Source of the DNA: Methylocystis heyeri
Lineage (GTDB): Bacteria > Pseudomonadota > Alphaproteobacteria > Rhizobiales > Beijerinckiaceae
Assembly: GCF_004802635.2 (NCBI RefSeq)
Contig: NZ_CP046052.1
Location: 1,302,001 to 1,366,000 of the forward strand
Length of the DNA stretch: 64,000 nt
Direction of reading: 5' to 3'
Position 1 is the first letter of the stretch. Each line of letters begins with the position of its first letter. The translations under genes were made by a program, and so were the position numbers. The notes under the pieces are model-generated. The model was not told the origin of the DNA and made no database searches. It saw nothing but the letters and a program-made list of their open reading frames with translations. Of this stretch, positions 25,741 through 35,422 are shown in pieces.

Positions 25741-26915
25741 TGCAGAACCGGCATCGCCGGGTCGAGCGCGGTGAAGCGCCCGACCGGCCGCGCTTTCGCG
25801 ATTTGGACGTGAACAAGCTCGCCGCCGTGATCGCGAAACGCCTGCGTCAGCAGGGCCTGCGTCTCCAGCGTAACTGCGTTGACCACGATGCGGCCGTAGC
25901 GGGGAAGAGCGCTCCAGGCGGCCTCGATCACGGGTGCACTGGCGCCGCCGCCGATGAAGATGGCGTCGGGCGGAGGAAGCCCCACCAGCCCCTCGGGCGC
26001 GCGAGCGGTTATGACCTGAAGATCGGGAACGCCGAGGTTCGCCGCATTGCGGGCCGCGCGCGCAGCGCGTTCGGGGTCTTGCTCCAGCGCGACGGCGCGA
26101 TTGGCGGGATCGGCCAGCAACCACTCTATGCCGATGGAGCCCGAGCCGGCGCCGATGTCCCAAAGGATTTCGCCTTTGCGGGGGGCCAGCGCCGAAAGCG
26201 TCACCGCGCGAATGTCGCGCTTGGTGATTTGCCCGTCATGCTCGAACCAGTCGTCCGGCAGCCCCGGCGTCAGCGCTATCGCCCGCGCGCCCGGCGCCGC
26301 GACCAGCTCGATCCCGATCGTGTTGAGCGGGCCTGTGTCCTGAAGCGAAAAACCTTCGGCCTGCGCGGCGCGAACCCGTTCTCTCGGCCCGCCGAGATTC
26401 TCCAGCACATGAATGATGGACCGGCCGAAGCCGAGGCTAGAGAGAAGCTCGGCGACGCGGCCGGGCGTCGTCTCGTCCCACGACAGCGCAATCAGGCGGC
26501 GACCCGGCTGCAAATGGGGCGCGATGCGCTCCAGGGCGCGGCCATGCAGCGACAGCAGGGCGCAATCCTGCTGGCTCCAGCAAAGCCGCGCCGCAGCGAG
26601 CGAGAAGGCCGACGGCGCCGGCAGGCAGAAGATTTCCTCTGGCGGGACAAGCGCCGCGATCGAAGCGCCGACGCCGTAGAAAAACGGATCGCCCGAGGCG
26701 AGAACCGCCGTAGGACGGCCACGCCGGGCCAGCAGGCCGTCGATCGAAAAAGGCGAAGGCCATTTGACCTTTTCGCCTTTCGTCGGTCCCGCCAGATCGA
26801 GATGCCGGGCGCCGCCGAAGATGCTCGCCGCAGCGTCGATCAGAGCCCGCGCGGCGGAAGAAAGCTCGCCGTCCTCGCCTATTCCGATCAGCGAAAGCCA
26901 GGGGGCCGTCGTCAC
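25719..26915 (-). CDS. cobL: Precorrin-6Y C5,15-methyltransferase (decarboxylating)
   Basis: A 398-residue bifunctional CobL. The N-terminal CbiE-like tetrapyrrole methylase (about 1-205) has LSLIGIGEDGELSSAARALI, ASGDPFFYGVG and LSWDETTPG. The C-terminal CbiT-like domain (about 210-398) has ITKRDIRAVTLSALAP, WDIGAGSGSIGIEWLL as the SAM motif, and DAIFIGGGAS. It methylates C-5 and C-15 and removes the C-12 acetate carboxyl. GTG 26915 overlaps the cobJ stop (GTGA). Confidence 0.96.
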   Translation of the reverse strand: MTTAPWLSLIGIGEDGELSSAARALIDAAASIFGGARHLDLAGPTKGEKVKWPSPFSIDGLLARRGRPTAVLASGDPFFYGVGASIAALVPPEEIFCLPAPSAFSLAAARLCWSQQDCALLSLHGRALERIAPHLQPGRRLIALSWDETTPGRVAELLSSLGFGRSIIHVLENLGGPRERVRAAQAEGFSLQDTGPLNTIGIELVAAPGARAIALTPGLPDDWFEHDGQITKRDIRAVTLSALAPRKGEILWDIGAGSGSIGIEWLLADPANRAVALEQDPERAARAARNAANLGVPDLQVITARAPEGLVGLPPPDAIFIGGGASAPVIEAAWSALPRYGRIVVNAVTLETQALLTQAFRDHGGELVHVQIAKARPVGRFTALDPAMPVLQWRAAKT

Positions 26916-27667
26916 CGCGATTTCCGCGAGCTGTAGACGATGGGCGCGCCTGTTTCGCGCTGGATCAGCTTTGTCCCCTGCGCGCCGACGATGACGAGCG
27001 TCGACATGTCCACTTGGGCGAGATCCGCCTCGGCGAGACTGGTCACGATCAGCCTTTCTTCCGGGCGGCCGACCGATTTGGCGAAGACCACAATGGTTTC
27101 TCCGTTCAGCAGACCGCGCAGCAGGGCGAAGGCGTCGATTATGGTCTGAGGGCGCGAGCGCGATGCCGGATTGTAGATCGCGATGACGAAATCCCCTCGC
27201 GCCGCGCATTCCAGCCGGTTGGCGATTGTTCCCCATGATTTGAGATTGTCGGAAAGCGAGAGGACGCAGAAATCCTGGCCCAGCGGCGCGCCGAGCCGGG
27301 CCGCCGCCGCCTGCATGGCGGAGATTCCCGGAAGAACGACGATATCGAGCGCGCGCCAGGCGGGATCGCCCTCGTCGACCGCTTCGAACACGGCTGCGGC
27401 CATGGCGAAGACGCCGGGATCGCCTCCCGAGACGACCGCGACTACCCGCCCCTTCGATGCGCGCGACAGGGCTTCCCGCGCGCGATCGAGCTCCACCCGA
27501 TTCTCGCTGGCGATTTTGGTCCGGCCTTCCCGGTCCGGCACGCGGGCGACATAGGGCGCATAGCCTATGACGTCCTGAGCCTCGGCGAGCGCGGCGGCGA
27601 CGTCATGGGTCAGATAGCCTGCGTCTCCGGGGCCGAGACCGATGACGTAAAGACGCCCGAGGCTCAT
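26912..27667 (-). CDS. cobJ: Precorrin-3B C17-methyltransferase
   Basis: A 251-residue methylase that contracts the ring and methylates C-17. Motifs are LYVIGLGPGDAGYLTHDV, the acidic VVAVVSGGDPGVFAMA, VLPGISAMQAAAARLGAPLGQDFC and IYNPASRSRPQ. ATG 27667 overlaps the cobI stop (ATGA), which supports this start over longer frames. Confidence 0.96.
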   Translation of the reverse strand: MSLGRLYVIGLGPGDAGYLTHDVAAALAEAQDVIGYAPYVARVPDREGRTKIASENRVELDRAREALSRASKGRVVAVVSGGDPGVFAMAAAVFEAVDEGDPAWRALDIVVLPGISAMQAAAARLGAPLGQDFCVLSLSDNLKSWGTIANRLECAARGDFVIAIYNPASRSRPQTIIDAFALLRGLLNGETIVVFAKSVGRPEERLIVTSLAEADLAQVDMSTLVIVGAQGTKLIQRETGAPIVYSSRKSR

Positions 27668-28404
27668 GGCCTCCTCCCGGCGCCGGGACAAAGCACCATG
27701 GAAAAATAGGGCGCCGAATCGTCGCCCTTTTCGGTGAAGGGCATGATCTTCTGATCCGCCATGGTTCCGCGTTCGACATAGATCGCGCGCTCGGCGAGGC
27801 CGAGCCTGATCAGCACGCGGCGGAGCTTGGGGAAGTTGCCGCCGAGCTTCATGATCACCGCGGCGTCGGCGCCCGCGAGCCGCTCGGCCAAAGCCTCTTC
27901 GTCGAGCGTAGCGGGCGCGACGGTCAGAACGTCGTCGCCCCACGTCATCGGCTGCATTGCAGCCGCGAAACAGCCCGACATGCCGGAGACGCCGGCGCAA
28001 ATCTCGGCGCGGAAACGATCCTTCAGCCGAATGAAGATATGCATGAAGGAGCCATAGAGCATGGGATCTCCTTCGCACAGCAGCGCGACGTCGCGCCCCT
28101 GAGCCAGGATCGCGGCCACTCGCTCGGCGCTCTCGACGTAAAATCCCCGCAGGGCGTCGATATACTCAGGCTGATAGAAAGGACGCTCCGTCGTCATCGG
28201 ATAGGCGAGCGGCATCTCCTCGCAGCCGGGCCGCAGATAATCGCGCGCGATCCTGCGCGCGTGGCTTTCCCGCCCCTGTTTGGCGAAATAGGCCACGACC
28301 GGCGCGGCGCCGATCAGACGCACGGCCTTCATCGTCACGAGCTCCGGATCGCCGGGGCCGAGCCCGACGCCGTAAAGCACCCCGCTATTCTGCAAGCCGT
28401 TCAT
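27664..28404 (-). CDS. cobI: Precorrin-2 C20-methyltransferase
   Basis: A 246-residue methylase that methylates C-20 of precorrin-2. Motifs are LYGVGLGPGDPELVTMKAVRLI, VALLCEGDPMLYGSFMHIF and GVSGMSGCFAAA. It starts at ATG 28404, which overlaps the cobH stop. Confidence 0.96.
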   Translation of the reverse strand: MNGLQNSGVLYGVGLGPGDPELVTMKAVRLIGAAPVVAYFAKQGRESHARRIARDYLRPGCEEMPLAYPMTTERPFYQPEYIDALRGFYVESAERVAAILAQGRDVALLCEGDPMLYGSFMHIFIRLKDRFRAEICAGVSGMSGCFAAAMQPMTWGDDVLTVAPATLDEEALAERLAGADAAVIMKLGGNFPKLRRVLIRLGLAERAIYVERGTMADQKIMPFTEKGDDSAPYFSMVLCPGAGRRP

Positions 28405-29033
28405 TCCTTTTCGCTCGCCAGCGCATTGATCGCCGCCGCCGCCATCGCGCTGCCGCCCTTGCGGCCCTGGACCACAATGAAAGGGGCGCGGCCATAGGCC
28501 TCCAACGCTTCCTTGGATTCGGCGGCGCCGACGAAGCCCACGGGCATGCCGATGATCGCAGCCGGCATCGGCGCGCCTTCCCTCAGCATTTCGAGCAGTC
28601 GGAACAACGCCGTCGGCGCATTGCCGATAGCGACCACCGCCCCGCCCATACGCTCGCGCCAGAGTTCGAGCGCCGCGGCGCTCCGGGTGTTTCCGGTCTT
28701 TTGCGCAAGCGCCGGAACCTGCGGGTCGGCGAGCGTGCAGATCACCTCATTGGCCGCCGGCAGCCTTGCGCGGGTTACGCCATAGGCCACCATATTGGCG
28801 TCACAGAAAATGGGCGCGCCGGCGCGCAGGGCCGTCTGCGCGGTTTCCACGACGCCCGGCGCAAATTCGATGTCCTGCGCCACCTCGGTCATGCCGCATG
28901 CGTGGATGATCCTCACGGCGACGCGCTCTTCCGCCGGGCTGAAGCGCTCCAGACGCGCCTCCGAGCGGATGATGGCGAAGGAATGCCGGTAAATTTCGGC
29001 CCCGTCGCGGATATAGTCCAGCGCGCCGGACAT
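28401..29033 (-). CDS. cobH: Precorrin-8X methylmutase
   Basis: A 210-residue CobH that moves the C-11 methyl to C-12 to form hydrogenobyrinic acid. Signatures are the start YIRDGAEIYRHSFAIIRSEA, the catalytic-His region VRIIHACGMTEVAQDI, IFCDANMVAYGV and IGMPVGFVGAAESKEAL. ATG 29033 follows AGGAG by five bases. A 28-base gap separates it from cobG. Confidence 0.96.
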   Translation of the reverse strand: MSGALDYIRDGAEIYRHSFAIIRSEARLERFSPAEERVAVRIIHACGMTEVAQDIEFAPGVVETAQTALRAGAPIFCDANMVAYGVTRARLPAANEVICTLADPQVPALAQKTGNTRSAAALELWRERMGGAVVAIGNAPTALFRLLEMLREGAPMPAAIIGMPVGFVGAAESKEALEAYGRAPFIVVQGRKGGSAMAAAAINALASEKE

Positions 29034-29061
29034 GGCGTCTCCTTTTTCGGCGTTAGAGTGT

Positions 29062-30312
29062 TTACGAACGAGCGGCGAGCGCTTGCTCGACTTCTGCCAA
29101 AGATAGATTGACGGCGAAAGGCTTCGCATCGGCGCGGCCGTCGAATATCAGATCGTAGCCGCCTTCACGAACCAGCAAAGCGGCCGGCGCCGGCGAAAGC
29201 ATGGCGCAGCCCTTGGCGCAGCCGGAAATATGCAGGCCGACCGCCCCTGCTCCCAATCTGGCGGCGAGCGGCGCAAGACGCTCGGCGTCGGTACGGGTCG
29301 GGCCGTGGGCTTGCGGACATTCCGGCGCGCCGGGACATGCGACCACGGCGAGCCGGGCGTCCTTGGGATCCACGATCAACCCGATCTGCTGAGCCGCCTC
29401 GGCGATGCGCCCGGCTGATTGCGCCGAGGGCGTGAGCGCCAGCATGGCCCGCCACGGCGTCGGCCGCAGTTCCTCGGCGCCTTCCTGGCCCAGCGTTTCG
29501 GCGAGGCGAGCCATATCTTCCGCGCGCCAGCGGCCGAAGGGCGCGGCGACGCCGGCAAAGAAAGCCCCGCCCGCATTCTGCGCCCCGAGAGCCCGGTCGA
29601 TCGGCGTCGCGGTCGTGAGCGTGCGATAGGCTTCGGCCTCCAGCCCGGCGGCGCCGAATATCGCCGGGGCGCCGAGGGCTTGCGTCACGGCGCGCATGCG
29701 GCGCCATTCGAAACGCCGCTCCGCCCGCAGCGAGACGAAAGCCCGCGCCAGCGCGATCGCCGCGCCGACAGCCTCACTGGCGGGGAGAACGACGGCAATG
29801 TCGCGCGCTCCGGCGACGAGTATCGCTATCTCCTCGCCCTTCGCTTCGAGCCTCACATCGGCTTCGATATCGGCCAATCCCAGCGGCCCGCCGTCGTCGA
29901 CGAGGAAAAGAAATTTCCCCGGCAAGGCGCGAAGCGCCTGATCCTGCTCGATGGCGCGCGCGAGCTGCGACGCGATTTCGTTGGCGTCGATGTCCCTGCC
30001 CCGGATCGGCGAGGCCATGACATTCATGACGCTTTCTGCTGCGGCGTCCGCCGCCAGCAGGCCGATCGCCTTCAGGCGCTGTTGCGCCTCATGGCTCGTC
30101 GCCGGGCTCACGCCCCGCATCTGAAGCTGGGCGCGCTGCGAAAGGTCGATGAGGCCATTGCCGCAGTCCGTCGCTATGGCGGCGATCTCGCGCAACTGGC
30201 GCAAGGTCAGTCTCGAGCCGATGATCTTGGCGCGCATGAGCAGACCGTCGCCGCTCTCCATCGGCGCCAGCGCTCCTGGACACCAGCCTTTGATTTCAGG
30301 CGCGCTGCGCAT
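29062..30312 (-). CDS. cobG: Precorrin-3B synthase (oxygen-dependent)
   Basis: A 416-residue member of the nitrite/sulfite reductase fold. CobG uses a [4Fe-4S] centre and O2 to hydroxylate precorrin-3A, which marks the aerobic pathway. The ferredoxin-like repeat starts GWCPGALAPMESGDGLLMRAK. The cluster cysteines are visible as CPGAPECPQAH and HISGCAKGCA near the C-terminus. It overlaps the end of cobN by 17 bases. Confidence 0.93.
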   Translation of the reverse strand: MRSAPEIKGWCPGALAPMESGDGLLMRAKIIGSRLTLRQLREIAAIATDCGNGLIDLSQRAQLQMRGVSPATSHEAQQRLKAIGLLAADAAAESVMNVMASPIRGRDIDANEIASQLARAIEQDQALRALPGKFLFLVDDGGPLGLADIEADVRLEAKGEEIAILVAGARDIAVVLPASEAVGAAIALARAFVSLRAERRFEWRRMRAVTQALGAPAIFGAAGLEAEAYRTLTTATPIDRALGAQNAGGAFFAGVAAPFGRWRAEDMARLAETLGQEGAEELRPTPWRAMLALTPSAQSAGRIAEAAQQIGLIVDPKDARLAVVACPGAPECPQAHGPTRTDAERLAPLAARLGAGAVGLHISGCAKGCAMLSPAPAALLVREGGYDLIFDGRADAKPFAVNLSLAEVEQALAARS

Positions 30313-33300
30313 CGGTCCGCTCCATCAAAAGATGCACGCTGTTGCGCCGGCTGCGCCAAAGTCCGCGCCGCAGAGCTTCTTCGAAAACGCGAACAATCGC
30401 CTCATAGGCGCGGGGATTCTCGCGTTGCAGAAAATCGCGCACGGCCTCGACGCCGAGCGTGGCGTCGAAGACGAGATCGAATTGCGCATCGCTCACGAAA
30501 TCGCCCAGCGCGCTGAAGGCGAAGATATTGTCGATGGTTTCAGCAATCTCCGCCGCGCCGCGGTGGCCGTGGCGCATTTGCCCCTCGATCCAGCGCGGAT
30601 TGGCGGCGCGCGCCCGAAGCGCCCGGGCGATTTCCCGATCGAGCGGACGAGCGACGGTCCGCTCGGGCCGCGTCGCGTCGAGATGGGTTATCGCCGCCTT
30701 GCCGCCCAAGGCGCTGTTGGCCGCGGCGAAGCCGCCCTCGAACTCTGCGAAGGCGGGGCCGCTGAGGACATCTACTTCCGCCATGTCCTGAACATGCACG
30801 AGCGCGTCGGCGCCAGCGACCCGCGCTGCGAACTGCTCTCGCGCCGGCCTGGCTTCGCCCAGGCGATCATAGGCGTTGCCCCCGGCAGAAAGAAACGCCT
30901 GCCCCAATTCCTCGCGCGCAGCCCATTCCCCCCGGGAAATCGCCTCGTTCAGCCCAAGGCCATAGGCTCCTTGGGCGACTCCGAAGATACGCTCCACCGC
31001 GGCGCCTTCGTGCCTGGCGAGCGGATTGGATTCTTCGTCTTCATCGAGCGCGGCGACAGCATTCACCGCGTCGTGGAACAAGCCGATGAGCCCGGGAAAC
31101 ATGTCCCGAAACAGGCCCGATATGTGAAGAGTGACGTCGACGCGCGGAAAGTCGCGCTTCGACAGCGGCTCGATCTCGAAGCCGCTCACGCGGGCGGTTG
31201 CGCTGTCCCACAAGGGCATGACGCCGAGCAAGGCGAGCGCCTGCGCGAAATCCTCGCCGCCGGTGCGAATGGTGGCGCTCCCCCAGAGGTCGAGCATGAT
31301 CGAACGCGGCCATTCGCCATGCTCCTGCGCATGGCGCGTCATCACCTCGGCCGCAGCGCGGCGGCCGATATCATAGGCCGTTCTGGTCGGCGCATGGCGC
31401 GGGTCGATGCAGAAGAGATTGCGCCCGGTCGGCAGCACATCCTTGCGCCCGCGCGCCGGCGCGCCGGCAGGGCCCGGCTCGACGAACCGCCCTTCGAGCG
31501 CGCGCAGCAGAGCGGAGATTTCCGCAGTAGCGCAGGCCTTGCGCAAGGAATCGCTTCCGCTTCCGGCCGCGCCGAATATGTGCAGCCCGTCGCCGATGCG
31601 CATTTCCTTTATGTCGCAGAGCCAGGCGTCGAGCCGCGCCAGAGCCTCGGCCGCATCCGAACCTTTCGAGACGCCGGATTCCCCGGCGAGGCCGCAACGC
31701 TCGGCTTCGTCCAGAATGGCGCCGGCGATGAGCTTTGCGCGGCGCGGATCGAGCGAGGCCGCGTTGGAATATTCATCGAGCATGTTCTCGATGCGCGCGG
31801 CGTCGTCGTAGAGCTCCGCGCGCTCCAGCGGCGGCGTCAAATGGCCGATCGTCACCGCGGCGGAACGGCGTTTGGCCTGCGCCGCCTCGCCGGGATCGTT
31901 GACGATGAAAGGATAGATCAAAGGCGTCGGCCCCAGCACGGCCTGCGGCGCGCAATCTGCCGAAAGCATGGTGGATTTTCCCGGCAGCCACTCCAGCGTG
32001 CCATGGGTGCCGAGATGGATCAGCGCGTCGATTTTTCTGATATGGCGCAGCCAGAGATAAAAGGCCAAATAGGAATGGCGCGGCGCAGCCTCGGCGTCGT
32101 GATAGGTCTCGCGACGCTCGGCCCGCGCGCCGCGGTCGGGTTGCAGAGCGACGACGAGCCTGCCGGCCTCGATACAGGAAAAATGGAACGCGCCGTCGCG
32201 GAAGGAGGGATCGTCCTCCGGTTCGCCCCATGCGCCGATTACGCCGGCGGCGAAGTCTTTCGGCAATTCCTCGAAAAAGCTGCGGTAATCGCCAAGCGCA
32301 AGCCGCCCTTCGTGAACTCCGTTCTCGAGCGCCGGCATGAGCTCTTGCGGCAGCGGGCCGAGACCGTAGCCGGCGCCGCGCAAGGCCTGTGCGATGGCGG
32401 CGACGCTCGCCGGGGCGTCGAGCCCGATGGCGTAGCCGCCCCTGCCCCGCCGCGCCGGATAATCCGACAGAATCAACCCTAAGCTTTTTTCGGCGTTGCC
32501 CTTGCGCCTCAGCGCGGCCCAGTTGGAGGCGAGATCGGCTACATGTTGGATCTGCGAGGGCTCGGGCCTGTGCCCCATTTCGACGAATTCGCTCTGCGCC
32601 CGCGTTTCCGCCTTGGCCTTGAAGGATATGGCGCCGGCGAAAATCCGCCCGTCGACCTCCGGCAGAACAATGTTCATCGCGAGGTCCGCCCCATTGGCGC
32701 CGCGCTTAGAGGCCGCCCAGGCCTCTCGTGTAGACGTCGCCAGCGCGGCCTGCATCACGGGAGCGTCGGCGAGATCGAGCGGGGAACCGAGCGCGCCCCG
32801 CGCGGAGAAGGCCGTCGTGTTTACCACCACGTCGGGCCGGAACGCCTCGATCGCCTCTTTAAGAAAGCTCGCGCTGGCTTGATCCTTGAGGCTCGCGACG
32901 AAAACCGCCTCGACCCCGAACCCTCGGGAAGCGAGCGCGTCCGCCAATGAAACAATCGGAGCGATGTCGTCGGCGAGATAGACCGAACGATAGAGCGCGA
33001 TCAGCGCTCGCGCAGCGCCCGCCGGCGCATCCCGGCGCGCGGCGAGGCAATAACCCGCATTGGGGAGCGGCGCCGGCTCGAGCCAGATCGAATGGCGTCC
33101 GATCAGGCTCGAAGCGAAGGCGAGAAAGTTCTTCAAATTCTCGGAACCGCCGTCCTGGAAATAGGCCCAAATGCGCGCGCAATCTTCGGCTGAGACCGTC
33201 GAGGCCTCGGCGAGCCGCGCATCGGCGAGATTGTCTCCCGGCGCGATGGCGAGCAAAAACCCATGGGCGCGTGCGGCGGCGGCGAGCTGCTCGACGCCGT

Positions 33301-33583
33301 AAGGCCAATAGTCCTTGCCGCCGAGCAGCCGAACCGCCACCAGCCGCGCCCGGCGCGCGACTTTCTCGACGTAAAGGTCGACCGAATAGGGATGCTTCAG
33401 CAGCGCGAGCGGCGCGCAACGGAGCGTGAAGCCGTCTGTAAAGGCCTGTTCATGCAGGCGCGCGATCTGGCGCAGCTCCGAATCCGAAAAGGACAGGAAC
33501 ACGACGTCGGCGGGCGTCTGCTCGAGATCGACCGCAGAATCTGCGTCGTCGAGACCGTGAAGATCGCGGGCGAGCAGATGCAT
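30296..33583 (-). CDS. cobN: Cobaltochelatase large subunit
   Basis: A 1095-residue CobN, the large chain of the aerobic cobalt chelatase that inserts Co2+ into hydrogenobyrinic a,c-diamide together with CobS and CobT, which are not in this window. Typical segments are HLGTHGTLEWLPGKSTMLS, YPFIVNDPGEAAQAKRRSAA and IMLDLWGSATIRTGGEDFAQAL. At 1095 residues it is somewhat shorter than the roughly 1270 of the classic enzyme, mostly in the N-terminal half. It starts seven bases after cobW. Confidence 0.96.
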   Translation of the reverse strand: MHLLARDLHGLDDADSAVDLEQTPADVVFLSFSDSELRQIARLHEQAFTDGFTLRCAPLALLKHPYSVDLYVEKVARRARLVAVRLLGGKDYWPYGVEQLAAAARAHGFLLAIAPGDNLADARLAEASTVSAEDCARIWAYFQDGGSENLKNFLAFASSLIGRHSIWLEPAPLPNAGYCLAARRDAPAGAARALIALYRSVYLADDIAPIVSLADALASRGFGVEAVFVASLKDQASASFLKEAIEAFRPDVVVNTTAFSARGALGSPLDLADAPVMQAALATSTREAWAASKRGANGADLAMNIVLPEVDGRIFAGAISFKAKAETRAQSEFVEMGHRPEPSQIQHVADLASNWAALRRKGNAEKSLGLILSDYPARRGRGGYAIGLDAPASVAAIAQALRGAGYGLGPLPQELMPALENGVHEGRLALGDYRSFFEELPKDFAAGVIGAWGEPEDDPSFRDGAFHFSCIEAGRLVVALQPDRGARAERRETYHDAEAAPRHSYLAFYLWLRHIRKIDALIHLGTHGTLEWLPGKSTMLSADCAPQAVLGPTPLIYPFIVNDPGEAAQAKRRSAAVTIGHLTPPLERAELYDDAARIENMLDEYSNAASLDPRRAKLIAGAILDEAERCGLAGESGVSKGSDAAEALARLDAWLCDIKEMRIGDGLHIFGAAGSGSDSLRKACATAEISALLRALEGRFVEPGPAGAPARGRKDVLPTGRNLFCIDPRHAPTRTAYDIGRRAAAEVMTRHAQEHGEWPRSIMLDLWGSATIRTGGEDFAQALALLGVMPLWDSATARVSGFEIEPLSKRDFPRVDVTLHISGLFRDMFPGLIGLFHDAVNAVAALDEDEESNPLARHEGAAVERIFGVAQGAYGLGLNEAISRGEWAAREELGQAFLSAGGNAYDRLGEARPAREQFAARVAGADALVHVQDMAEVDVLSGPAFAEFEGGFAAANSALGGKAAITHLDATRPERTVARPLDREIARALRARAANPRWIEGQMRHGHRGAAEIAETIDNIFAFSALGDFVSDAQFDLVFDATLGVEAVRDFLQRENPRAYEAIVRVFEEALRRGLWRSRRNSVHLLMERTDAQRA

Positions 33584-33590
33584 GGCGCAG

Positions 33591-34622
33591 CTAACGCGTC
33601 GCGAGCGCTGCGACGATCGCCTCGCGGTCGAGGCCCTTGCGCCCGATCACCACCAGCCGGCTGGAGCGTCGTTCTCCCAAACCCCAGGGCCGGTCGAACT
33701 GATGCTGAAACCGCGGGCCCACCCCCTGCACCAGCAGGCGCATGGGCTTGCCGACGACTTCCGCAAAGCCCTTTATGCGCAACACGTCATGCGCCGCGGA
33801 GACTTCCGCGAGCCTCGCCACCAGCCCGGCAGCATCTTGCGCCGCGGCGATTTCCACGACGAAGCTTTCGAAATCCTCGTGGTCGTGCTCATCGAGCGCG
33901 TCATGATGCGACGGCCGATTGGCGAGATCGTCCTCGGCGGCGGCGGAAAGCCCGAGCGCAGCTCGCGAATCGACCGCGCCATGACGCGCGCGCAGCACCT
34001 TGACGCCGCGCGGCGTTCCATTGGCCAGGGTCGCCATCACCGCCGCGTCTTCATCGGCGTCGAGAAGATCTATCTTGTTGAGGACGATGAGATCGGCGCA
34101 GGCGAGCTGATCCTCGAATACTTCTTCGAGAGGATTGTCGTGGTCGATGGTCTCGGTCTGCGCGCGCTCCGCGGCGATGGCTTCGAGGTCGTCGGCGAAA
34201 CGCCCCTCGGCTACGGCGCGGCCGTCGACGACCGCGATGACGCCGTCCACCGTCAGGCGCGAACGTATCGCCGGCCAGTCGAAAGCCTTGACCAGAGGCT
34301 TAGGCAGCGCGAGGCCCGAGGTCTCGATGATGATGTGCTCGGGCGGATTGTCATGCGCCAGCAACGCCTCGATCGCGGGTGCGAAATCGTCTGCGACGGT
34401 GCAGCAGAGGCATCCGTTGGCGAGCTCGACGATGTTTTCTTCCGGGCAATTCTCCACGCCGCAGGCGCGCAGGATTTCGCCATCGACGCCGACGTCGCCG
34501 AACTCGTTGATGATGAGCGCGAGGCGACGGTCCCGCGTCGTCTCCAGCAGATGGCGGATCAGTGTGGTCTTGCCGGCGCCGAGGAAGCCCGTGATGATCG
34601 TGGCGGGAATTTTCGCGCTCAT
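33591..34622 (-). CDS. cobW: CobW-type metal-chaperone GTPase
   Basis: A 343-residue G3E-family GTPase with the P-loop ITGFLGAGKTTLIRHLL and the metal-binding ELANGCLCCTV (the C-x-C-C motif). LIVLNKIDLLD is the base-specificity motif. A His/Asp-rich stretch (DALDEHDHEDFE) lies before the CobW C-terminal domain. The family moves cobalt or zinc into client enzymes; operon context favours cobalt for CobN. Gap to cbtA 122 bases. Confidence 0.93.
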   Translation of the reverse strand: MSAKIPATIITGFLGAGKTTLIRHLLETTRDRRLALIINEFGDVGVDGEILRACGVENCPEENIVELANGCLCCTVADDFAPAIEALLAHDNPPEHIIIETSGLALPKPLVKAFDWPAIRSRLTVDGVIAVVDGRAVAEGRFADDLEAIAAERAQTETIDHDNPLEEVFEDQLACADLIVLNKIDLLDADEDAAVMATLANGTPRGVKVLRARHGAVDSRAALGLSAAAEDDLANRPSHHDALDEHDHEDFESFVVEIAAAQDAAGLVARLAEVSAAHDVLRIKGFAEVVGKPMRLLVQGVGPRFQHQFDRPWGLGERRSSRLVVIGRKGLDREAIVAALATR

Positions 34623-34744
34623 TTTGCCTCTTTAGCGCCTTTTCCGCTGGAACGGCATCGTTCGAGCGGAAAGAAATCGCGCCACATCCTGGGGTTTGAG
34701 AGCATTCTGTCCGCAAAAGTCCGTCAACTTTTGCGGAATGCGCC
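34623..34744. repeat. Intergenic repeat with perfect hairpin (family B)
   Basis: Between cbtA and cobW lies a perfect ten-base stem CCGCAAAAGT/ACTTTTGCGG (about 34711-34736). It is flanked by a weaker outer inverted repeat, TGGAACGGCATC / GCCGTTCCA, which runs just into the cbtA end. The piece CTTTTGCGGAATGCGC (34728-34743) recurs as CTTTTGCGGAGTGCGC at 45768-45783. There is no T-run, so it does not look like a terminator of the operon. Confidence 0.6.
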
Positions 34745-35416
34745 CTAAGACGCCGTTCCACGCCCCCTTGCGGAAAACTCGCGCCATAGCACACCGACCA
34801 CAAAGCCGGTCAGAATCCACATCGCAGCATGGACGGCCAGCGAAGACGCCGCAAAGCGCGCGGCGAGCTCCGCCGGAACCGTGCTTTGCGGAACGGCCGG
34901 CTTGGGCGCGCCGACGATATGGGGCGCAAGGATCAAGGCTGCGCCGAGCGACATGGCCGCCAGCTTTTCTGACCGGAACAACAGAAAAAGCCCTGCGCCG
35001 GTCGCGGCGGCGGCGCCGACCCACCAGATCTGCCGCATGACCACGTCGGTCTCGGCTGCTCCCGGCAATTGAGGCGCCAGCCCCAGCGCCGTGGCAAGCC
35101 CGGTGGAGGCGAATCCGCAGGCGGCCCAGGCGACTGCACGTCTCGGCTCGATGGCCTCGCCCGCCGCCAGCATCAGGCCGATCAGGACTAGGGCGTAGCC
35201 GGAGGCCGCTGCAACGTCGGCGACGCTGGTCGCCGCAGTGCGCTGAATGCCTTCCGCGGGCTTCCAGCCCTCGTCCGCCTCATGGCCGTGCTGCGCGGTC
35301 TCATAGACCTCCGCCGCGAGAATCAACGGCGTCGTGGTGACATGTTGCAGCGCCGCGATCGCAAGCCCTGCGACAAGCCCGGCGATTAGACCAATCGCCA
35401 GGACGCGCTGTATCAC
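34745..35416 (-). CDS. cbtA: CbtA cobalt transporter subunit
   Basis: A 223-residue membrane protein of the CbtA family, with about five hydrophobic segments and the family motif GIQRTAATSVADVAAASGYALVLIGL. It pairs with CbtB, predicted from B12-riboswitch genomics to import cobalt. It starts at GTG 35416 (IQRVLAIGLIAGLVAGLAIA) right after the cbtB stop. Confidence 0.88.
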   Translation of the reverse strand: MIQRVLAIGLIAGLVAGLAIAALQHVTTTPLILAAEVYETAQHGHEADEGWKPAEGIQRTAATSVADVAAASGYALVLIGLMLAAGEAIEPRRAVAWAACGFASTGLATALGLAPQLPGAAETDVVMRQIWWVGAAAATGAGLFLLFRSEKLAAMSLGAALILAPHIVGAPKPAVPQSTVPAELAARFAASSLAVHAAMWILTGFVVGVLWREFSARGRGTAS

Positions 35417-35422
35417 GCTGCT

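Noticed and set aside
30149-32482. 777-codon plus-strand frame opposite cobN
   Set aside because: Antisense shadow of cobN and cobG, with Arg/Gly-rich composition.
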